NCBI GenBank assembly: GCA_900759475.1
Contig: CAAEVK010000014.1
Coordinates: 1 to 31,762, forward strand
Length of the DNA stretch: 31,762 bases
Source of the DNA: Clostridia bacterium
GTDB taxonomy: Bacteria > Bacillota > Clostridia > TANB77 > CAG-508
Reading direction: 5' to 3'
The notes under the pieces are model-generated. The model saw only the letters and a list, made by a program, of their open reading frames with translations. It was not told where the DNA came from and searched no databases. Shown here piece after piece: positions 26,582 to 31,762 of this stretch. Made by a program: the position numbers and the translations under genes. The stretch's first letter is position 1; each line of letters begins with the position of its first letter.

Positions 26582-26594
26582 ACATTTCCCCCCT
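26582..26594 (-). repeat. Leader repeat, copy 2
   Basis: Exact second copy of the 13-base ACATTTCCCCCCT sequence. Confidence 0.6.
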
Positions 26595-27020
26595 ATCTTT
26601 AATATGAATTTTTGGTTGTTTTTTTGTTTCTTTTGTATGGTATATATTATTCTTATTAAAAAAAAATGTTACAATTGAAAAACAATAAAAATGAAATTTA
26701 GAAATTGATTTTGATTGCGCCATAGATATTAAATAACAAAAGTAAAAAGTAGTTTATTAAAGTTAATCCAAGATGATGATATCATTACAAAAGAAAAGTT
26801 AGTTTGAAAACAGTACATATCAAAGAAACTTAACTTTGTTGTATATGAAAAAAAGATATATACATATTGCAAAAAAATAAAGGATAATATATAATAAAAT
26901 AAACTAGAGAAGTAGTCTAATTAAACTGTTATTGATATAATGGTGATATCGTTGAAAAATAAAGATAAAACAAGAAAAATCGGCACCAGATCCGTACACA
27001 AAACAAAGGAGGAAAAGAAA
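26595..27020. other. Gene-free AT-rich stretch
   Basis: About 425 bases with no convincing ORF or RNA gene. Long A and T runs dominate. TATAAT at 26936-26941 could be a -10 box for the next ORF, but no good -35 precedes it. Confidence 0.5.
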
Positions 27021-27252
27021 ATGTTAAAAAACAAACAAAAAACGAATGAGGGAATTAATCAAAATAGGTCACTAAAAAAACGCATTATAAATGTAGAGGA
27101 CGATGCTTACATTGATTCATACTACAACAGATTTATCCAAAAAAATCATACACGGAATTACCTTAATTGCCTTGATAATTACAATTTTATTCTCTTATGA
27201 CGAAAAATTGAAATTCAGTAATAGCAAAGGTTTCCTCCTACAAACAATTTAG
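27021..27252 (+). CDS. Prepilin-like short protein, one +1 shift
   Basis: ATG 27021 follows AAAGGAGG. The first 44 residues are polar (LKNKQKTNEGINQNRSLKK...). The frame then meets CGG at 27153. With one C skipped it becomes HTGITLIALIITILF, the type IV prepilin-like motif GITLIALxITI found in many clostridial surface and pilin-like proteins. It ends 76 residues from the start, far shorter than a pilin, and the usual hydrophobic continuation stops early at FSYDEK. It could be a decayed gene or a short secreted peptide. The unshifted frame runs 14 codons further with no known motif. Confidence 0.5.
27153..27155 (+). other. CGG +1 shift site 10 (prepilin-like ORF, residue 45)
   Basis: ACA-CGG-A. 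Shifted reading gives the prepilin glycine of GITLIALIITI. P-site codon Thr. The target is a short, possibly degenerate ORF, so this is the least certain site. Confidence 0.65.
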
Positions 27253-27379
27253 TAAATTATAAAATTTTCACATATTTAAAAGATGAATTGTAAAAAATAA
27301 TAATACAAGTTCATCTTTTTTTGATTTTATAAAAATAGTAAAATTTCAAATTATAAATTAGAAATTGGAGGATTTGAAA

Positions 27380-27763
27380 ATGGAAAATAAAGAATTAAGA
27401 AAAAATAAATATGGAATTGAATATACAAAGGTAGGAGATTTTTATTTACCAAATATTGCACTACCTAAACCAAGAAGAATAGGAAATATAGGAAAATATG
27501 GCAGATTAAGACTACAATATTTAGAAGAACATCACAAAGTAGAATGTATGCTAATGAGAATAAATAACGAATTAACAAGTCATTTATTAGATGTTGAAGA
27601 TGAATGTAGAACAAGAGTTGAAAGTTTAGTAGAGCAAATGGCAAAAACAGAAAAGATTACAGAAGAACTAAAAGCCAATAATCAATTAGAATGGGTACAA
27701 AAAATGAACAACATAAAAAATAGAGCCGAAGAAATTGCTTATAATGAAATAATTTATGTATAA
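27380..27763 (+). CDS. tnpV: TnpV-type transposon-encoded protein
   Basis: Protein of 127 residues of the TnpV family, carried by integrative elements in gut Firmicutes, function unknown. Diagnostic pieces are GIEYTKVGDFYLPNIALP, IGKYGRLRLQYLEEH and the C-terminal QLEWVQKMNNIKNRAEEIAY. I chose ATG 27380, after GGAGG; 27365 would overlap that site. No recombinase or other element gene is near, so it is probably a leftover of a mobile element. Confidence 0.85.
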   Translation: MENKELRKNKYGIEYTKVGDFYLPNIALPKPRRIGNIGKYGRLRLQYLEEHHKVECMLMRINNELTSHLLDVEDECRTRVESLVEQMAKTEKITEELKANNQLEWVQKMNNIKNRAEEIAYNEIIYV

Positions 27764-27766
27764 AAA

Positions 27767-27794
27767 TTAAAGGTATCGAATTCGTGACCTTTAA
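27767..27794 (+). terminator. Palindromic hairpin after tnpV
   Basis: TTAAAGGT...CGAATTCG...ACCTTTAA, an almost complete palindrome three bases after the stop. It lacks a T-run, so termination is possible but unproven. Confidence 0.5.
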
Positions 27795-27861
27795 AAATGT
27801 AAATATTTTTAAAATATAATGAAAAAAATATATTTTGATGTTATAATAGAAACAAATTATT

Positions 27862-27888
27862 AATTGTGCAAGAGCCTATTGCACAATT
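27862..27888 (+). repeat. Inverted repeat in the DUF1016 leader
   Basis: AATTGTGCAA (27862-27871), a 7-base loop, TTGCACAATT (27879-27888). It lies 16 bases before the ATG. Its core TTGTGCAA/TTGCACAA recurs inside the gene at 28184-28214. It could be an operator or RNA hairpin. Confidence 0.6.
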
Positions 27889-27904
27889 TGAAAGAAGGTA
27901 AAAA

Positions 27905-28930
27905 ATGGAAAATGATATAGATATAAGTGAATACAAACAAATTTTAGAAAGTGTAAAAAATGAAATTTTAAAATCACAATATAAAGCAATGCAAGTAGTA
28001 AATAAAGAATTAATATTTATGTATTGGCATATTGGAAAAATTATAGTAGATAACAGCAAATGGGGAAATAAATTTATTGATAATTTATCTATAGATTTAA
28101 AATTAGAGTTTCCAGAAGTTACTGGTTTTTCTGTAAGAAATCTAAAATATATGAAAAAAATGGCAGAAGAATATCCAGACTTTGAATTTGTGCAACAGGT
28201 TGTTGCACAAATTCCGTGGGGACACAATATAATTTTGATAGATAAAGTAAAAAATATAGAAGAAAGAAAATGGTATATAAAGCAAAGTATTATAAATGGT
28301 TGGTCTAGAAGTTTATTAACAATGCAAATAGAAAGCAGATTATATGAAAGACAAGTAATTGCCGAAAAAGTAACAAACTTTCCTACAACTTTGCCAGACA
28401 CTCAAAGTGATTTAGCAATACAAACAATGAAAGATCCGTATCTTTTTGATTTTATTTCACTAAAAGGAAAAGTAAAAGAAATAGAGATTGAAAAGGCAAT
28501 GATAGACAAAATAAAAGATGTTCTTATTGAATTGGGAAAAGGATTTGCGTTTGTTGGAGAACAGTATAAAATAACCGTAAGTGAGAAAGACTATTATATT
28601 GATTTATTATTTTATCATTTAAAATTAAAATGTTATGTTGTTGTTGAATTAAAAGCAAGAGAATTTGAACCTACAGATGCAGGACAACTTAATTTTTATT
28701 TATCAGCAATAGATGACTTGGTAAAAGATAAAACAGATAATGCGACCATAGGATTATTATTATGCAAAAATAAAGATAATTTTACAGCAGAATATGCATT
28801 AAGAAATATAAGTAGCCCAATTGGAGTTAGTGAATATAAACTACTAGAAGATATACCAGAATATTTAAAATCACAATTACCAAAAGTAGAAGAAATTGAA
28901 TTGCATATTAGAGACATTGAAGAAATATAA
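27905..28930 (+). CDS. DUF1016 (YhcG-type) PD-(D/E)XK nuclease
   Basis: Protein of 341 residues with the DUF1016 N-terminal winged-helix region (FMYWHIGKIIVDNSKWGNKF, GFSVRNLKYMKKMAEEYPDF, then QQVVAQIPWGHN). The C-terminal PD-(D/E)XK nuclease has KDYYIDLLFYH and VVVELKAREFEP, with the D...ExK residues present. The family occurs as solitary genes and beside restriction-modification or mobile elements; a defence role has been suggested but is not settled. The start follows GAAGG. It lies next to tnpV in an accessory stretch. Confidence 0.88.
   Translation: MENDIDISEYKQILESVKNEILKSQYKAMQVVNKELIFMYWHIGKIIVDNSKWGNKFIDNLSIDLKLEFPEVTGFSVRNLKYMKKMAEEYPDFEFVQQVVAQIPWGHNIILIDKVKNIEERKWYIKQSIINGWSRSLLTMQIESRLYERQVIAEKVTNFPTTLPDTQSDLAIQTMKDPYLFDFISLKGKVKEIEIEKAMIDKIKDVLIELGKGFAFVGEQYKITVSEKDYYIDLLFYHLKLKCYVVVELKAREFEPTDAGQLNFYLSAIDDLVKDKTDNATIGLLLCKNKDNFTAEYALRNISSPIGVSEYKLLEDIPEYLKSQLPKVEEIELHIRDIEEI
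28184..28214 (+). repeat. Perfect 14-bp inverted repeat inside the DUF1016 gene
   Basis: GAATTTGTGCAACA, GGT, TGTTGCACAAATTC. It encodes EFVQQVVAQI. The family motif itself (QQ..AQ) partly dictates this, but the perfect symmetry exceeds what the protein requires. Confidence 0.65.
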
Positions 28931-29082
28931 AAACATCAAGATAATGAAGGGGAAAAAATTAAAAATTTTCTCTATACTGCTGCAAAAATTTAAATATGAA
29001 AAATACGTTTTAAATAGATATATTACACATAACAGTGTGATAACGATTAATTAACATACCTATTATTAATACTTCTCCAAAC

Positions 29083-29111
29083 TTGAAAATAATTGTATAT
29101 TATGATATTAT
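29083..29111 (+). promoter_or_regulatory. Sigma-A promoter of the U32 gene
   Basis: TTGAAA (29083-29088), 17 bases, TATTAT (29106-29111), 89 bases before the ATG. The rest of 28931-29200 is AT-rich with no gene. Confidence 0.6.
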
Positions 29112-29200
29112 TATAATTGCTTATTTTATGAGATAATTATATATAAAAAATAAAAAATCAAAAGATATTACTAATTTCAAAATAAAAGGAGAAATAATAT

Positions 29201-30430
29201 ATGAAAAAACCAGAATTATTAGCACCAGCAGGTTCATTTGAAAAAGCAAAAACAGCATTTATGTATGGAGCAGATGCTGTATATTGTGGAACATCTTCTT
29301 TGTCACTTAGAAGTAGAGCAGAAGTTGATGATGATGATCTAGCAAAGACAATAGAATATGCACATAGTATAGGTAAAAAAGTACATGCAGCTATTAATAT
29401 TTATGCTTGGGATAATACATATGAAGAAATAAGAAAACAAGCTAGAATGCTAAATAAATTAAAAGTAGATGCAATAATTGCAGCAGATGGTGGTGTAATT
29501 GATGTAATAAAAGAAGAAGCACCAGATGTACCAATACATGTAAGTACACAAGCTAATACAGTTAGTTATCATACAGCAAATTTCTGGTATAAAAATGGAG
29601 CTAAAAGGGTTATATTAGGTAGAGAATTAAACAAAGAACAAATAAGAGATATAATAAAAAACAGAGAGAAAGACTTAGAAGTAGAAATTTTTATTCATGG
29701 TGCAATTTGCTTTGGATATTCAGGAAGATGCTTTTTAAGTGATTTCTTAGCAAATAGAAGTGCAAATTTAGGAGATTGTGCTCAAAGTTGTAGATGGGCT
29801 TATAATGTATATGTAGAAGAGCATAACAATCCAGGAAATTTAATGCCAGTAGAACATGACGAAAAAGGTACATATATATTTTCATCTAAAGATATGTGTT
29901 TAGTAAAGGAAATACCAGAAATTGTAGAAATGGGTATAGACAGTGTAAAAATTGAAGGAAGATTAAAAACAGAGTATTATTTAGCATCTGTTGTAAATGC
30001 ATATAGAAATGCAATAGATGACTATTGTAGTAATCCGGAAAAATATGACTATACAAAATACTTAAATGAGTTAGAAAAGACTAAAACACGTGGACTTACA
30101 ACATTTTATTTTAATGATAGAAATAATAAAGATTTCCAAGATTATGAAGGAAAACAATATAATGCACACTATGAGTTTGGAGGAAAAGTAACAGAATATA
30201 ATGAGGACAAAACATTGATAGAAATACGTAATAAATTAAGTGTAGGTGATACAATGGAAATATTAATTCCTAATAAAATAGATGTTGTAACATTTACAAT
30301 AGATAAATTATGGGATGCAGAAACAGATGAAGAAATCCAAACAGTAAATCCAGGAAAAGCAGGACAAAGTGTAAAAATGCATTTACCTATAAAAGTAGAA
30401 AATGGATGGATTTTGAGAAGAAAAAAATAA
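29201..30430 (+). CDS. Peptidase U32 family protein, possibly tRNA hydroxylation (TrhP-like)
   Basis: Protein of 409 residues. The start KKPELLAPAGSFEKAKTAF and MYGADAVYCG are U32 hallmarks. Next come EIFIHGAICFGYSGRCFLSD and, about ten residues on, GDCAQSCRWAY: four Cys suited to an iron-sulfur cluster. KIEGRLKTEYY and a C-terminal beta-barrel (VGDTMEILIPNKIDV) complete the TrhP/YrrO/YegQ-type layout. Such proteins hydroxylate U34 of tRNA using prephenate; other U32 members differ, so the substrate is inferred. ATG follows AAAGGAG. Confidence 0.88.
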   Translation: MKKPELLAPAGSFEKAKTAFMYGADAVYCGTSSLSLRSRAEVDDDDLAKTIEYAHSIGKKVHAAINIYAWDNTYEEIRKQARMLNKLKVDAIIAADGGVIDVIKEEAPDVPIHVSTQANTVSYHTANFWYKNGAKRVILGRELNKEQIRDIIKNREKDLEVEIFIHGAICFGYSGRCFLSDFLANRSANLGDCAQSCRWAYNVYVEEHNNPGNLMPVEHDEKGTYIFSSKDMCLVKEIPEIVEMGIDSVKIEGRLKTEYYLASVVNAYRNAIDDYCSNPEKYDYTKYLNELEKTKTRGLTTFYFNDRNNKDFQDYEGKQYNAHYEFGGKVTEYNEDKTLIEIRNKLSVGDTMEILIPNKIDVVTFTIDKLWDAETDEEIQTVNPGKAGQSVKMHLPIKVENGWILRRKK

Positions 30431-30525
30431 AAACAAAATATAAAGTATATATATAATCTAAAATATAATAAAAACTAATAAATAGGTAACTAAACTAATT
30501 ATTTATTAACCAAAACTGCTAGACA

Positions 30526-30570
30526 TAATAAAAACCCAAAATGTACAAAAAACATTGAGGGTTTTTATTA
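30526..30570. terminator. Terminator after the U32 gene
   Basis: ATAATAAAAACCC pairs with GGGTTTTTATTA, with a weaker inner AATGT/ACATT pair. It lies between convergent genes. Confidence 0.75.
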
Positions 30571-30649
30571 TGCTTAATAATTAGAGTAAAGTTTAATTAA
30601 ACTTTACACAAATTACTATACATATTAAACAGTATAAGTATACTGAATT

Positions 30650-31453
30650 TCATTCTAGCTTTTCAAATTGAAGAGATATAATAAAACTAACAGCAAAGCA
30701 TAGCAAAGATATAATTCCAGTAATATTAAATGTAAATCCTGGATAAAGAATTAATACAGAACCTAAAACAAAGCCAATTATTGCATAAAATGTTTCTGGA
30801 AAGTAATTTTCTAAAAGATATTTAATTATCTTTAAAAATAAATACCCACCTAAAATAATACCTATTGCTAATGGAATTAATATGTTTAAGTTTAAAGTAG
30901 ATATAGCGTCTAGATATTCATAATATACGCCAAATGTCATTAATATAACACTACTGCTAACTCCGGGAACAACAATTCCAATAGACATAAAAAAGCCAGC
31001 AATAATTAAGAATAAGAAACCATTATTAGCTTCATACATAAGATTATTTTCTAAAAAAGGTTCTAATAAAATGGAAAAACTGCCAATAGCAAAAGCAATA
31101 ATTAAAAATAACAAATAATGCAATCTGAATCCTTTTTTGGAGTTAGCTTTTTTAAATAATATGGGAATACATCCAATAATTAATCCTATAAATGCAAACT
31201 TAGTTTGCATTGGAAAACTATTAAAAAGATACTTTAGAATTTTGCCAAATAATAATATTCCAGTAACTCCGCCTAGACCTATAGGAAGTAAAAATTTAAA
31301 ATTTGTTTTAAAATCTTTAAAAATATTCAAAACACTATTTATTAATTTTTCATATAAACCGAAAATTACACAAAGAACTCCACTACTAATACCAGGAAGT
31401 ATTGCGCCAGCTCCTATAGCAATTCCTTTTAAATAATCAAATAAAAACTTCAA
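30650..31453 (-). CDS. DUF368 membrane protein, polyprenyl-phosphate transporter
   Basis: Integral membrane protein of 267 residues with about eight hydrophobic segments. The start FLFDYLKGIAIGAGAILPGI and the internal repeat FMSIGIVVPGVSSSVILMTF carry the two PG[IV]SS motifs of DUF368. Members of this family (PopT) were identified as undecaprenyl-phosphate flippases that recycle the cell-wall lipid carrier. TTG 31453 is the start: GGGGGA lies 11 bases upstream and no ATG fits. CGG trinucleotides inside are all out of frame. Confidence 0.88.
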   Translation of the reverse strand: MKFLFDYLKGIAIGAGAILPGISSGVLCVIFGLYEKLINSVLNIFKDFKTNFKFLLPIGLGGVTGILLFGKILKYLFNSFPMQTKFAFIGLIIGCIPILFKKANSKKGFRLHYLLFLIIAFAIGSFSILLEPFLENNLMYEANNGFLFLIIAGFFMSIGIVVPGVSSSVILMTFGVYYEYLDAISTLNLNILIPLAIGIILGGYLFLKIIKYLLENYFPETFYAIIGFVLGSVLILYPGFTFNITGIISLLCFAVSFIISLQFEKLE

Positions 31454-31762
31454 AGTAATTTAATCCCCCTTGTAATAAATATGAAGACTATTAAAAAATA
31501 TGAAAGTTTAGCAAAATAAATTAAAAATATTTGCTATGGGTTTAAAATAGATATGTCTAGATTTAAAATAAATATGTCACAAAAATATAAAAATAAAATA
31601 TTTGAAATATTGAAAAATAAATATATTATGATAAAATTAACTAAAATTTTAATATAAAAATTAGCAACCTACATGCTAATATGTAAGGATAGTAGTAATT
31701 GCTTTAAGCATAGATAAATTTAATAAATAATAAGTAAAATAATAAGTAAAATAATAAATAAG
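31454..31762. other. Gene-free end of window
   Basis: AT-rich, with no convincing ORF. A small hairpin (TTAGCA...TGCTAA) lies near 31661-31679, and the last 35 bases are a short direct repeat of the AATAAGTAAAAT type. Confidence 0.5.

Noticed and set aside
2942..27155. CGG reassigned to another amino acid (as known for Trp or Gln in some Firmicutes)
   Set aside because: A simple reassignment would keep the zero frame, but the sequence after each CGG matches only in the +1 frame.
31728..31762. Terminal AATAAGTAAAAT repeats as a functional element
   Set aside because: Simple AT-rich repetition cut by the window edge; nothing supports a function.

Overview
The window is very AT-rich DNA from an endospore-forming Firmicute. 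Most likely it is an uncultured, probably gut-associated, low-GC Clostridia lineage. The grounds are a dense set of sporulation and germination genes (spoVT, a gerA-type operon, spoIVA, spoIIAA-spoIIAB-sigF-spoIID-spoIIQ), clostridial-style surface protein domains, TnpV and A/T-ending codons. The exact taxon cannot be read from the sequence.

Layout. 1-830: the end of a large repeat-type surface protein. 1024-6070: murT-gatD, recD2 and comF. 6156-8135: a KAP-type P-loop NTPase. 8160-9068: spoVT and a small membrane protein gene on the other strand. 9078-13187 (minus): gerC, gerB and gerA. 13402-14880: spoIVA. 14880-15907: a REP-associated Y1 transposase with three REP-like repeats. 15918-19391: the spoIIA operon, then spoIID and spoIIQ, with recognisable Spo0A, sigma-H and sigma-F sites. 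19467-24152: a ferritin-like protein, addA and a two-pass membrane protein. 24216-26248: a CIRCE-controlled groES-groEL operon. 26304-28930: accessory DNA with a tiny Cys/Gly-rich protein, a prepilin-like fragment, TnpV and a DUF1016 nuclease. 29201-31453: a U32 protein and a DUF368 transporter.

The outstanding observation concerns the codon CGG. Ten in-frame CGG codons occur in the window (2942, 3273, 3625, 3668, 4545, 5173, 5854, 20114, 20997, 27153), and every one sits exactly where a conserved gene loses its reading frame. In each case, skipping the C and reading the next three bases as GGN (glycine) restores the conserved protein. This happens once in gatD, five times in recD2, once in comF, twice in addA (one in the Walker A glycine) and once in a prepilin-like ORF. 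I found no in-frame CGG read as arginine in any intact gene, although CGA, CGC and CGT are used. About thirty CGG trinucleotides in the other two phases leave the frame undisturbed, including identical 9-mers. This fits a translational rule in which CGGN is decoded as Gly, or CGG is unassigned and forces a +1 slip to GGN. It does not fit random mutation or simple base-calling error. I do not recall such a rule being described in bacteria. I therefore annotate gatD, recD2, comF and addA as single functional genes spanning their shift sites.

Secondary points: a GatD that seems to lack both its catalytic Cys and His, a hairpin holding the murT ribosome binding site, a CIRCE element with symmetric compensatory changes, palindromes in and before the DUF1016 gene, and an undescribed small membrane protein at the end of the ger operon.
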